Positions 34,599 through 43,722 are shown, numbered from the stretch's first letter. The stretch is DNA of 64,000 bases from Oribacterium sp. KHPX15 (GCF_900107835.1 NZ_FNRG01000001.1:1-64000); one strand, 5' to 3'. A program made the numbers and translations. Notes: generated by a model not told the origin, from the letters alone.

Positions 34599-36734
34599 AT
34601 GAATGATGTTCTGAATGTTGCTGAAATCTTTGGCGAAGATGTATTCAACGACAAGGTTATGCAGGAACGTCTTCCGAAGGCTGTTTATAAGAAGCTTAAG
34701 AAGACAATCACTGAGGGCTATGAACTTGATCCGACTATTGCTGATTCCGTTGCTCAGGCTATGAAGGAGTGGGCTCTCGAGCATGGCGCCACTCATTATA
34801 CCCACTGGTTCCAGCCGCTTACGGGTATAACTGCCGAAAAGCATGATTCCTTTATTTCAGCTGCCGATCAAAACGGAAAGGTCATCATGGAGTTTTCCGG
34901 CAAAGAGCTTGTCCGCAGTGAAACAGATGCATCATCTTTTCCTTCCGGCGGACTTCGTGCAACATTCGAGGCCAGAGGTTATACCATCTGGGATTGCACA
35001 AGCCCTGCATTTTTACGCCACGAAGGTGATAACAGAGACATTGTCACCCTTTGCATTCCTACTTCTTTTTGCTCCTTCGGCGGTGAGGCGCTTGATACCA
35101 AGACTCCGCTTCTCCGTTCAATGCAGGCTGTAAATGAACAGGCCCTGCGTATTCTTCGTCTTTTTGGAAATACAAGCTCTAAAAGTGTCAAGCCTTCTGT
35201 AGGTGCCGAGCAGGAGTATTTCCTCGTAGATCGTAACAAATATTTAAAGCGTAAAGACCTTATCTATACAGGCCGTACCCTGTTTGGCGTGATGCCTGCA
35301 AAGGGTCAGGAGCTTGATGATCACTATTTTGGTTCCATCAGACACAGAATCGCCGAGTTCATGCGTGATGTAGACATTCAGCTTTGGAAACTCGGAGTAA
35401 CGGCAAAAACAGAACATAATGAAGTTGCACCGGCACAGCATGAGCTTGCGCCTGTTTATGATGAGGCAAATCTTGCTGTAGATCATAACCAGCTGTTGAT
35501 GGAGGTAATGAAGAAGACTGCGCCCAAGCACGGCCTTGAGTGTCTTCTCCACGAAAAGCCATTTGAAGGAATCAATGGTTCCGGTAAGCACAATAACTGG
35601 TCACTTACTACAGACGACGGCATTAACCTCATGAGCCCGGGAGATACACCTCATGAAAATGTTCAGTTCCTGTTGGTTCTGGCCTGCGTTCTTGCGGCGG
35701 TTGACAAGCATGCGGATCTTCTCAGACTCAGCGCCGCAGACGTGGGAAATGAGCACAGACTGGGAGCTGATGAGGCACCTCCTGCAATCATTTCCGCGTT
35801 TATCGGAACACAGCTTGAGGATGTGGTGGAGCAGCTCATCGGTCAGGGCTACGCTACAAAGTCAAAGAAGGGCAAGAAGCTTCCTACCGGTGTCAACACC
35901 ATGCCGGATCTCTATGCTGACGTTACAGACCGTAACCGTACATCACCATTTGCCTTCACCGGAAACAAATTCGAGTTCCGTATGGTAGGTTCCAGCGATT
36001 CCATTGCCGAGGCCAATATAATCCTCGATGCAATAGTGGCTGAGCAGTTCAAAGAGGCTGCGGATGTTCTTGAGAAGGCAGAGGATTTCAAAACTGCTTG
36101 CCACGACTACATTAAGAAGCTTCTTACAGAGCACCAGAGAATCATCTTCAACGGCAACGGTTACAGCGAAGAGTGGGTTAAGGAAGCCGAGAGACGCGGA
36201 CTTCCGAATCTTCCGTCAATGGTTGATGCCATACCTGCACTCACAACCGAAAAAGCTGTTAAGCTCTTCAAAGAATTTGGCATTTACACTCAGCCGGAGC
36301 TTGAGAGCCGCACAGAGGTTGAGTATGAGCACTATGTAAAGGTAACCAACATTGAAGCCCGTGCCATGATCAATATCTCCGGAAAGCAGATTATTCCGGC
36401 GGTTATTCACTACACCACAAGACTTGCGGATTCTGTGAATAAGGTCGTGAAGGCCTGCCCTGATGCCAATGTTTCTGTTCAGAAGACTCTCCTTGAAAGA
36501 GCTTCAAAGCTTCTCGGGGACATGGAGGATGCACGTACCGATCTTTACGAGAAGGTTGAGAAGTACGGCAAGGAGAAGAATGCCGAGAAGAAGGCTCATA
36601 AATACCACGATGTTATCGTTCCTGCCATGAAGGCTCTGAGAGCTCCCGTTGACGAGCTTGAGCAGATCGTGGACAAGGATCTGTGGCCATATCCAAGCTA
36701 TGGCGACCTCATCTTCGAGGTTTCTGAGCCGTAA
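34599..36734 (+). CDS. glnN: Type III glutamine synthetase
   Basis: 711 residues, the length of GSIII. ATG 34599 has AAAGGAG eight bases upstream; an in-frame TTG at 34515 does not. Motifs: HYTHWFQPLTG, FPSGGLRATFEARGYT, GAEQEYFLVD, and GSGKHNNWSL. It makes glutamine from glutamate and ammonia. GSIII is the main form in many Bacteroidetes and anaerobic Clostridia, including rumen species. No ntr-like operator or glutamine riboswitch is visible in the leader. It is followed by a 979-base region filled with repeats. Confidence 0.95.
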   Translation: MNDVLNVAEIFGEDVFNDKVMQERLPKAVYKKLKKTITEGYELDPTIADSVAQAMKEWALEHGATHYTHWFQPLTGITAEKHDSFISAADQNGKVIMEFSGKELVRSETDASSFPSGGLRATFEARGYTIWDCTSPAFLRHEGDNRDIVTLCIPTSFCSFGGEALDTKTPLLRSMQAVNEQALRILRLFGNTSSKSVKPSVGAEQEYFLVDRNKYLKRKDLIYTGRTLFGVMPAKGQELDDHYFGSIRHRIAEFMRDVDIQLWKLGVTAKTEHNEVAPAQHELAPVYDEANLAVDHNQLLMEVMKKTAPKHGLECLLHEKPFEGINGSGKHNNWSLTTDDGINLMSPGDTPHENVQFLLVLACVLAAVDKHADLLRLSAADVGNEHRLGADEAPPAIISAFIGTQLEDVVEQLIGQGYATKSKKGKKLPTGVNTMPDLYADVTDRNRTSPFAFTGNKFEFRMVGSSDSIAEANIILDAIVAEQFKEAADVLEKAEDFKTACHDYIKKLLTEHQRIIFNGNGYSEEWVKEAERRGLPNLPSMVDAIPALTTEKAVKLFKEFGIYTQPELESRTEVEYEHYVKVTNIEARAMINISGKQIIPAVIHYTTRLADSVNKVVKACPDANVSVQKTLLERASKLLGDMEDARTDLYEKVEKYGKEKNAEKKAHKYHDVIVPAMKALRAPVDELEQIVDKDLWPYPSYGDLIFEVSEP

Positions 36735-36752
36735 ATGTATTATAAGACGGAC

Positions 36753-37076
36753 GAGAAAATGCAAGGGACGCGTGGCGGCCCACGAGATTGAAATGGTGCA
36801 GAAAATGCAGGGGACGTGCGACGGCCCACGAGATTGAAAGTACATCCTAATAGGCGTGTCCGTACCCGATCACACTTACGTGTGTCGTGTACGGACACGC
36901 CTATTAGTCTGTTCTTTCAACTCGAGAAAGGAGAAAATGCCATTGGAATGCGCTACGCGCAGGCATTTTCGTTTGATTTCGGCTTACGCCGAAACAGCCT
37001 CGCCGCCTGGGGGCATCAGCATTTCTTACGAAACGCTGATAAAGCAAGCCTTGCCACCCATCCCTTGCATTTTCTC
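36753..37076. repeat. Long palindromic intergenic element, copy 2 (elaborated)
   Basis: Outer stem: GAGAAAATGCAAGGGA (36753-36768) pairs perfectly with TCCCTTGCATTTTCTC (37061-37076). The left arm (AAAATGCA.GGGACG...GGCCCACGAGATTGAAA) is present twice in tandem. The central stem CTAATAGGCGTGTCCGTAC (36847-36865) / GTACGGACACGCCTATTAG (36888-36906) is perfect. The right arm carries an extra insert of about 115 bases with three hairpins, at about 36933-36970, 36975-36993 and 37015-37041. Hairpin tips read CTTACG or CTACG. Copies 1 and 3 are at 17166 and 55795. Confidence 0.88.
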
Positions 37077-37096
37077 TGACTTTGACTGACTGTTCC

Positions 37097-37503
37097 TTGC
37101 CTCAAAATTCGATTTTGGGAATATAGGTCATGGTAAGGTTGATAGTTCCTTGCCTCAAAATTCAAATTCTGGGATATAAGTCATGATAAGACAGATCCTT
37201 TCTTGACTCATAATCTGATTTTATGGAAATAGGTCATATATAAGTGGACTCATTCATGACCTATAACTCCATTATTTAGATTTGGGTCATGATAAGACAG
37301 AGGGTTCCTTACCTCATAATTTGTTTTTTGGGATATAGGTCATGGCAAGACTGATCTCTTATTGACTCATAATTCGGTTTTTACGAAATAGGTCATGTAG
37401 AAGCAATTAAACCTCATGACCTATAACTCATTTTTGGAGATATAGGTCATTGAAGATCATATTGTTCATTGATTCATATTCCGTAATGGAGATATAAAGT
37501 CAT
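37097..37503. repeat. Array of eight 35-bp palindromes, period 53 bp
   Basis: Units start at 37097, 37150, 37203, 37256, 37309, 37362, 37416 and 37469. Every unit is exactly 35 bp and intervals are 53 bp except one of 54. Ends are TTGMCTCA/ATGACCTATA on the left and TATAGGTCAT on the right. The unit at 37416 is nearly perfect (ATGACCTATAACTC / GAGATATAGGTCAT). The 18-bp inter-unit segments are related to each other (GATAAGACAGAT...TTCC), so this is a degenerate 53-bp tandem repeat. No ORF of coding character is present. Confidence 0.9.
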
Positions 37504-37506
37504 TTT

Positions 37507-37541
37507 TTATACCGGGTAAAGAATTTCTTATACCGGGTAAA
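37507..37541. repeat. Two direct repeats TTATACCGGGTAAA, 21 bp apart
   Basis: Identical 14-mers at 37507-37520 and 37528-37541, spaced two helical turns. They lie between the palindrome array and the phosphocholine gene and could be an operator pair. Confidence 0.7.
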
Positions 37542-37657
37542 TGAATTTGAGACCTTAATGTGACGATGGTACATAAGGTGAATACTTGAAATCATGAGAA
37601 GATGATGGTATCATGTTCAAAAACAAGGAAGATTTTGTTGATTTGAACAAAACATGA

Positions 37658-37720
37658 GGCGTATTGCCGAAGGAAGAGATACGAGTAAGGCGTATTGCCA
37701 GAAGGAAGAGATATGAGTAA
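37658..37720 (+). repeat. 31-32 bp tandem duplication spanning a start site
   Basis: GGCGTATTGCC...GAAGGAAGAGATACGAGTAA (37658-37688) is repeated as GGCGTATTGCCAGAAGGAAGAGATATGAGTAA (37689-37720). The second copy holds the ribosome site and ATG; the first has ACG in the start-codon position. Confidence 0.85.
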
Positions 37721-39629
37721 GGCGAGCAGGGAATCGATTATTATTTTAAGGACTCTTTTTGAAAACAGGGAGAGTACCCAGAGGGATATTGCACAGCAGC
37801 TGGAGGTGTCGCTGGGGAAGACCAACAAGCTTATAGCGGAAACGGTTGAAGAGGGGCTTCTGTCGAAGGTGGAGAGCTCGGAGGGAAGGGGAAGAAATGT
37901 CTCTTACGAGATAACCGAAACGGGAAGAAGGATGCTGGAGAAGTATCGGGTGGAAAGAGCGCTGATACTGGCTTCAGGATTCGGATCAAGGTTTGTGCCG
38001 CTTACTTATGAGACACCCAAGGGACTCCTTGAGGTTTTTGGGGAGCGCATGATCGAGCGTCAGATAAGGCAGCTTCATGAAGTGGGGGTCAGAGACATTA
38101 CCATCATGGTGGGATACCTCAAGGAGAAGTTTGATTATCTCATCGATAAGTATGATGTAAAGCTTATCTATAATCCTGAATACAGTGATAAAAATACGCT
38201 TGCGACTTTGTATCATGCGAAGAATGTCCTTAAGGGTAAAAACTGCTATATTCTGTCTTCCGATAACTGGATGAGGGACAATATTTATCACAGTTTCGAG
38301 GCGGATACCTGGTATGCGGCAACCTTTATGAAGGGGGAGACCCGTGAGTGGGCCATGGAGACCGGGAAGAACGGTGCCATAAAGGATGTGCGCGTGGGCG
38401 GCTGTGACAAGTGGTGTATGTACGGTCCGGTTTATCTCACAAAGGAATTTTCGGAAGCATTTCTTCCGCTTATTGAAGCTTACTACAAGATGCCCGGAAC
38501 CGAGCAGTTCTACTGGGAGGATGTTCTCATCAGAAACCTTAAGAACCTTCCGGATATCTATATTAACAAGCAGCCGGAGGGCGTGGTTTACGAATTTGAA
38601 AACCTGGAGGAGCTCCGACGTTTTGACGAGAAGTATGTTAACAATTCAGGTTCCAAGGCCATGCAGCTGGTTTCGGAAATATTCGGAATTCCGGAGTCGG
38701 AGATCATAAACATTAAGTGCCTGAAGGCGGGTATGACCAATAAGTCCTGGTATTTTAATGTTTCGGATTCGGAGGAAATCTCTGAGAAGTACAGGAACAA
38801 AGCCTTTATATGCCGTATCCCCGGACCCGGAACGGAGAAGCTTATTAACCGTCGGCAGGAGGGTGAGGTTTACAAAGCTGTGGCAGGACTTGATATAACT
38901 GAAGAGCTTGTGTATTTTGACGCGGAAAGCGGATACAAGATTTCGAGATATTATCATGGGGCAAGAAACGCGGATTTTGATAATGTCGAGGAGCTTTCAC
39001 AGTGCATGTCGGTGCTCAAAAAGCTTCATAATTCCGGCATAAAGCTTGGTCATGATTTTGACCTTAAGAGAGAGCTGGGCAATTACGAAAAGGATATAAA
39101 AGAGGCGGGGGCGGAGGTGCCCTACGAAGATTATCCGGCTGTAAGGATGAAGGCTGAGGAGGTTCTCGGCTGGATCGATTCTCTGAACAGACCGAAGACC
39201 ATAGCTCATATTGATTCTGTAAAGGATAATTTCATTTTTACTGATGAAGGCTTAAAGATGATCGACTGGGAGTATGCGGGAATGGCGGATCCTTTGCTGG
39301 ATCTTGCTATGTCGGCGATCTATTCTTACATGAGCTTCGATAAGGCGAAAGAGCTCGTCAGGGTGTATGCCGCGGCACCGACAGATGCACTTACAGAGCC
39401 AGAGCTGCAGAAGATTTTCGAGTCACGTGGAGGCATTGCCCTAAATGGACTTTCACCGGACGACGCTTATGCAATTGTGATTGCTTATATGGGTCTCGGC
39501 GGACTTCTCTGGGCGCTTTGGGGGATTTACAAGATGGCTCTGGGAGAAAGTTTCGGAGATTACACCCTTAAGATGTACAGGTATTTCAAGGACTCCTACA
39601 AAATCTTACGAAAACTAGAAAAATTTTAA
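37713..39629 (+). CDS. HTH - phosphocholine cytidylyltransferase - choline kinase fusion (LicC/LicA-like)
   Basis: 638 residues from ATG 37713 (GAAGGAAG upstream). Residues 1-78 form a winged-helix DNA-binding domain (DIAQQLEVSLGKTNKLIAET, then a wing with GRGRNVSYEIT). Residues about 82-315 form a nucleotidyltransferase (LILASGFGSRFVPLTYETPKG, SSDNWM). Residues about 325-630 form a choline/ethanolamine kinase-like domain (IAHIDSVKDNF and MIDWEYAGMADPLLDLA). It would phosphorylate choline and activate it to CDP-choline for decorating surface polymers, as LicA and LicC do. The fused DNA-binding domain suggests it may sense its own pathway. A choline-binding repeat protein gene follows at once. 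Confidence 0.85.
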   Translation: MSKASRESIIILRTLFENRESTQRDIAQQLEVSLGKTNKLIAETVEEGLLSKVESSEGRGRNVSYEITETGRRMLEKYRVERALILASGFGSRFVPLTYETPKGLLEVFGERMIERQIRQLHEVGVRDITIMVGYLKEKFDYLIDKYDVKLIYNPEYSDKNTLATLYHAKNVLKGKNCYILSSDNWMRDNIYHSFEADTWYAATFMKGETREWAMETGKNGAIKDVRVGGCDKWCMYGPVYLTKEFSEAFLPLIEAYYKMPGTEQFYWEDVLIRNLKNLPDIYINKQPEGVVYEFENLEELRRFDEKYVNNSGSKAMQLVSEIFGIPESEIINIKCLKAGMTNKSWYFNVSDSEEISEKYRNKAFICRIPGPGTEKLINRRQEGEVYKAVAGLDITEELVYFDAESGYKISRYYHGARNADFDNVEELSQCMSVLKKLHNSGIKLGHDFDLKRELGNYEKDIKEAGAEVPYEDYPAVRMKAEEVLGWIDSLNRPKTIAHIDSVKDNFIFTDEGLKMIDWEYAGMADPLLDLAMSAIYSYMSFDKAKELVRVYAAAPTDALTEPELQKIFESRGGIALNGLSPDDAYAIVIAYMGLGGLLWALWGIYKMALGESFGDYTLKMYRYFKDSYKILRKLEKF

Positions 39630-39696
39630 TGTAATAGAAAAAGACTTACGCTTGAATGCGTGATAAAATTTCTATAGATGATTTTGGGGGTGTCTT

Positions 39697-40986
39697 ATGA
39701 TTAAGAATATAAAATCAAAACTGGGAATAGCCGGACTTAGTATCGTGATTGGATGCAGTGCTTTTGCATCGATGGCATTTGCCGGCTGGGGTCAGAAAGA
39801 CGGAAAATATTATTACGTAGACGAGTCAACCAACGAAAAGATCAGCAATAAGTGGATACATACTTCTTCAGGCTACTACTACATCGGAAACGATGGATAC
39901 ATGGTAACGGGCTGGAAGAAGATCAATGATAACTGGCACTATTTCAGAAGCAACGGCCTCATGGCAACCGGCTGGAGACAGATAGACAACAAGTGGTATT
40001 ATCTTCAGTCAGACGGTGTTATGCAGACCGGATGGCTCAAACTCACAGAAGGTACAGAGACCAAGTGGTATTATCTGAAGTCCAACGGAACCATGACTAC
40101 AGGCTGGATCGAGCTCAACGATAAGTGGTATTATTTCCAGCCGGGAGACGGAACCCTCGTTATGGATTCCTGGGCGAAGATCGATGGCAAGTGGTATCGT
40201 TTTGAGTCCAATGGTGTTATGCAGACCGGATGGTATTCCAACAACGGTTCTTACTATTATCTCAATGCTCAGGGCGTTATGCAGACAGGCTGGAAGAAAG
40301 ATGCTTCCGGCAATAAGTATTATCTTGATACTGAGAACGGCAAGATGGCTCAGGGCTTTAAGGAGATCGATGGCGCGAAGTACTATTTTGCACAGAACGG
40401 CAAGATGGTAGTGGGATGGCTTGAGTATGAAGGCTCTTACTATTACTTCAAGGATGGCAAGATGCAGAAGAACAAGACTCTCACCATTGACGGCACTGAG
40501 TACAAGTTCAACAGCGACGGTGAATGCACAAGTTCGGTAGACGGAGTTTCCGTTACACATGCATCAACAGGATCATCAGACAGCTCTGATTCTGTTACAT
40601 CACCGGGAGGAACAACCTCAGGAAGCAGCAGTAGCAGCACAGTATCCGGCAGCAATGGAACCAGCACAACTACAACAACCACAACAACCACTACAGTGAC
40701 AACAACAGGAAATACCGGCACAACAAATGCTGCCTCCACAACACTTGCAAGCGGCACGGTTGGTGAAGGACCTGATTCCAATACTTCAGTAACTACATCA
40801 CCTTCTTCCGGCACAAGTGCCGTAACCGCAACATCGCCATCATCTTCTACATCTACTTCAGGCAATGTTGTTTCAGCAACGGTTGCTCCGTCGGATACTA
40901 CCACATCAACTACTAATGTGTCCGCTTCCGTTAACAGTGGTTCTTCAGTAAACATAAATGCAGGTTCAACAACCGGACCTAAGTGA
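39697..40986 (+). CDS. Secreted choline-binding repeat protein with Ser/Thr-rich tail
   Basis: 429 residues. Signal peptide (KSKLGIAGLSIVIGCSAFASMAFA) followed by about ten 20-residue choline-binding-type repeats (GW....KWYYL.SDGVMQTGW) through residue about 275. Residues about 290-429 are low-complexity Ser/Thr/Gly with a run of threonines, likely glycosylated or a wall-spanning stalk. There is no catalytic domain. The repeats would attach the protein to phosphocholine or similar groups on the envelope; the enzyme gene just upstream could supply them. GGGGGTG precedes ATG 39697. Confidence 0.85.
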   Translation: MIKNIKSKLGIAGLSIVIGCSAFASMAFAGWGQKDGKYYYVDESTNEKISNKWIHTSSGYYYIGNDGYMVTGWKKINDNWHYFRSNGLMATGWRQIDNKWYYLQSDGVMQTGWLKLTEGTETKWYYLKSNGTMTTGWIELNDKWYYFQPGDGTLVMDSWAKIDGKWYRFESNGVMQTGWYSNNGSYYYLNAQGVMQTGWKKDASGNKYYLDTENGKMAQGFKEIDGAKYYFAQNGKMVVGWLEYEGSYYYFKDGKMQKNKTLTIDGTEYKFNSDGECTSSVDGVSVTHASTGSSDSSDSVTSPGGTTSGSSSSSTVSGSNGTSTTTTTTTTTTVTTTGNTGTTNAASTTLASGTVGEGPDSNTSVTTSPSSGTSAVTATSPSSSTSTSGNVVSATVAPSDTTTSTTNVSASVNSGSSVNINAGSTTGPK

Positions 40987-41075
40987 TTAAAATCCGTGGC
41001 ATAATTTGACACTGGTACAATTGGAAAGGGATCAGGCTGTGACAGGTCTGATCCCATTGTTTTTAAGGGAATTAA

Positions 41076-43031
41076 ATGATCGAAGATTACTCAAAAGCAA
41101 AACGCAGGGGAGATGCACAATATCGTAAGGATGTGACCGGCGGCAGATATCCTTATCTGACGGCACTTGATGATATGATCGCTTCTGCCGATATAGTTGC
41201 GGAAAACAGACTGGGAGTGATGGAGATACCGATCTCCGCGATCTCCGGGACCAAGACCCGCGGCAGGCAGGAGGCATTTGCCACCAATTTCATGCCCATT
41301 CTTGACTTGAATACAGAATTTGCCATGAAATGGAGTTCTCTTTATGATGCAGCCATGAATGAAGGCATCAGAGACGCCATACTGGTTTATGAGTACATGG
41401 GCCGTTTTTATGTACAGGAGGGAAACAAGCGTGTTTCCGTATCCAAATTTATCGGTTCGGATTCCATAATGGCGGATGTCATCAGATTTATGCCCGATAG
41501 GACAGGCAGCAAAGAGGACAATATCTATCATGAGTTTGTTGAGTTCTTTAAGGCAGCGGGATTTTACGGCATCAGATTCAGCGAAGAAGGACAGTATCAG
41601 AAGCTCTGTGATGTTCTGAAACTGCCAATGTCTAAGCCCTGGGACGTAGAGGTAAGAAAGAGCGTCAAGGCAGCCTTCAGCAGGTTCTCCAAAATTTTCA
41701 TCAAGAAAGGCGGAGACCGTCTGGAGATGAAAACAGGCGATGCATTTTTACTGTATCTCACGGTATTCGGACTTTACAATATCCAGGATGTATCCAATGC
41801 CCAGATTGAAAAGAATCTCGACCAGATCTGGCAGGAATTCCTGAAGGAATCGGATGATATAAGCCTCGTTAAGGAACCTGAGCTTCTGGAAAAGCAGGAG
41901 AAGCCAAATATTTTCAACATTTTCACGTCTAAGGGCTTCAGAGGCGATGTTCTGAAGGCAGCATTTATCTACGAAAAAAGTACTGAGAGTTCAAGCTGGG
42001 CCTACGGGCATGAGCTGGGACGTGCCTATCTTTCCGAAAAGTTCGGTGAGCACATAGAAACCATGGTATATGATGACTGCGGAACGCCGGAGCTTGTGCA
42101 TGAGGCTCTGGAGAAAGCCGCGGAGGCCGGTGCCCACGTCATCTTCACAACTTCGGGAATGATGATAGACGAATCCGTAAAGGCGAGAGTGGAGCACCCG
42201 GAGATATACATTCTCAACTGCTCCGTAAATACAAATTACAACACTATACGAACCTATTACAGCCGTATGTACGAGGCGAAATTCATCATGGGAGCCCTTG
42301 CGGCATCACTGACAGACGGTCATGACATAGGATATGTTGAACTTTGTCCCCAGTATGGCACTCTTGCCAATGTCAATGCCTTTGCCATTGGTGCCCAGTT
42401 GATAAATCCATATTCCCGCATACATTTAAAGTGGATGGAGCTAAAGGATTCAGACTGGAGAGAAGAACTCAGAAGAGAAAACATTATCACCATATCGGGT
42501 CCGGAGCTTACACCGCCCAAGGTTTCAGGAAAAGAATACGGCGTTTACATGGTATCGGACGGGGACGTTGTCTCGAACATTGCCATGCCTATATTTGACT
42601 GGGGCAGGTTCTATGAGATCATCATAGACTCCATTTTGAGCGGAACCTGGGATAACTCAACCCTGACAAAGGATCATAAAGCTCTCAACTTCTGGTTTGG
42701 CATGAAGTCGGGGGTAGTGGATGTCATTCTGTCGAGAGAGCTTGGCTATGCTTCAAGAAAAATGACAGAGGCGCTTAAAAAAGGTATAGTTGAAGAGATG
42801 TTAAATCCTTTTGACGGAGAGTTACGGAGTCAGGAGGGCATCATCAAAAAGGAAACAGACCCGAGATTGTCCGGCGAGGAAATAGTGAATATGCGTTGGC
42901 TTAATGACAATATCATAGGCACCATTCCTCCTATAGAGGCATTCAACGACAGAGCACAGTATCTTATGCGCATAAGCGGATTTATGACAAATAAGGGAGA
43001 TGTGAGTGATGAAGGTTCTTCTGATCGCTGA
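41076..43031 (+). CDS. Cytoplasmic ParB-like / BMP-domain fusion
   Basis: 651 residues with no signal peptide or lipobox. Residues about 45-140 look like a ParB/sulfiredoxin-like domain (GVMEIPISAISGTKTRGRQEAF, YEYMGRFYVQEGNKRVSVSKF). Residues about 140-280 are helical and unassigned. Residues about 288-600 resemble the Bmp/Med/PnrA nucleoside-binding fold (KAAFIYEKSTESSSWAYGHELGRAYL, VIFTTSGMMIDESVKARVEHPEIYILNC, EAKFIMGALAA). BMP proteins are normally lipoproteins of nucleoside transporters, so a cytosolic version may be a ligand sensor. It overlaps the phosphoesterase gene. Role unknown. Confidence 0.7.
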   Translation: MIEDYSKAKRRGDAQYRKDVTGGRYPYLTALDDMIASADIVAENRLGVMEIPISAISGTKTRGRQEAFATNFMPILDLNTEFAMKWSSLYDAAMNEGIRDAILVYEYMGRFYVQEGNKRVSVSKFIGSDSIMADVIRFMPDRTGSKEDNIYHEFVEFFKAAGFYGIRFSEEGQYQKLCDVLKLPMSKPWDVEVRKSVKAAFSRFSKIFIKKGGDRLEMKTGDAFLLYLTVFGLYNIQDVSNAQIEKNLDQIWQEFLKESDDISLVKEPELLEKQEKPNIFNIFTSKGFRGDVLKAAFIYEKSTESSSWAYGHELGRAYLSEKFGEHIETMVYDDCGTPELVHEALEKAAEAGAHVIFTTSGMMIDESVKARVEHPEIYILNCSVNTNYNTIRTYYSRMYEAKFIMGALAASLTDGHDIGYVELCPQYGTLANVNAFAIGAQLINPYSRIHLKWMELKDSDWREELRRENIITISGPELTPPKVSGKEYGVYMVSDGDVVSNIAMPIFDWGRFYEIIIDSILSGTWDNSTLTKDHKALNFWFGMKSGVVDVILSRELGYASRKMTEALKKGIVEEMLNPFDGELRSQEGIIKKETDPRLSGEEIVNMRWLNDNIIGTIPPIEAFNDRAQYLMRISGFMTNKGDVSDEGSSDR

Positions 43032-43722
43032 CGAAGAAAACAAGGTGCTATATGAGCATTATGATCCGGAAAAACTACGGGAGGTAGATCTCATCTTATC
43101 TGCGGGAGACCTCGATGCAAGATATCTGGAATTCCTTGTGACCATGGGACACGCGCCCCTTGTTTATGTTCCGGGGAATCATGACAGTTACTACGTGGAC
43201 CATCCACCTATGGGGTGTGACTGCGCCGATGACAGGATCATTGATTTCCGCGGACTAAGGATACTTGGACTTGGGGGTTCCATGAAATATAAAGAGGGAC
43301 CGTACCTCTACACCGAAAGGGAAATGGAGAAGAGGATAGAACGTCTGAGGCGTACCATAATGCTTTATAACGGTTTTGACATCCTGCTGACTCATGCCCC
43401 CGCAAAGGGCTATGGAGATCTCGAGGACCTGCCTCATCAGGGATTTCAGTGCTTTAATGACCTCCTCATGAGGTATAAGCCCAAATACATGATCCACGGT
43501 CATGTTCACGGGAATTACGGGAAATTCAAAAGGGTACAGGTTCATCCGTCGGGAACGGTTATAATCAATGCTTTCGACAAGTATGATCTCAACATAAAGA
43601 AGGATGATCACCCGGAGGAAGGTAAAACAGGCTCCCTGCTGTACGATCTTTACAAGAACGTGTCTATGGGACGCCGGAAGTATTACCCTCAGCTCCACGG
43701 AGAGGAAAATGATGATAAATAA
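43009..43722 (+). CDS. Calcineurin-like metallophosphoesterase
   Basis: 237 residues. Metal-binding motifs: [13 protein letters not shown] (D-x-H variant lacking the first typical H), GNHDSYY, LTHAP and HGHVHGNYG. Such enzymes hydrolyse phosphoesters in nucleotides, proteins or lipids; the substrate is not predictable. The gene starts inside the 3' end of the BMP-fusion gene and ends inside ung, so the three are translationally coupled. Confidence 0.85.
   Translation: MKVLLIADEENKVLYEHYDPEKLREVDLILSAGDLDARYLEFLVTMGHAPLVYVPGNHDSYYVDHPPMGCDCADDRIIDFRGLRILGLGGSMKYKEGPYLYTEREMEKRIERLRRTIMLYNGFDILLTHAPAKGYGDLEDLPHQGFQCFNDLLMRYKPKYMIHGHVHGNYGKFKRVQVHPSGTVIINAFDKYDLNIKKDDHPEEGKTGSLLYDLYKNVSMGRRKYYPQLHGEENDDK

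Noticed and set aside
36816-37089. ORFs of 77-87 residues in the glnN downstream region
   Set aside because: They are translations of the palindromic element, with arginine-rich frames overlapping each other and no homology.
37097-37503. CRISPR array
   Set aside because: The regular 35-bp units and 18-bp gaps look CRISPR-like. However, the repeats are degenerate, the gaps resemble each other instead of being unique, and there is no cas gene.
37713-37950. Separate MarR-type regulator gene
   Set aside because: The winged helix is in frame with the nucleotidyltransferase domain with no stop or start between them, so it is a true fusion.
40009-41057. Long minus-strand proteins opposite the choline-binding protein
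   Set aside because: They are shadows of the repetitive gene, with low-complexity Val/Leu or Thr-rich translation and no ribosome site.
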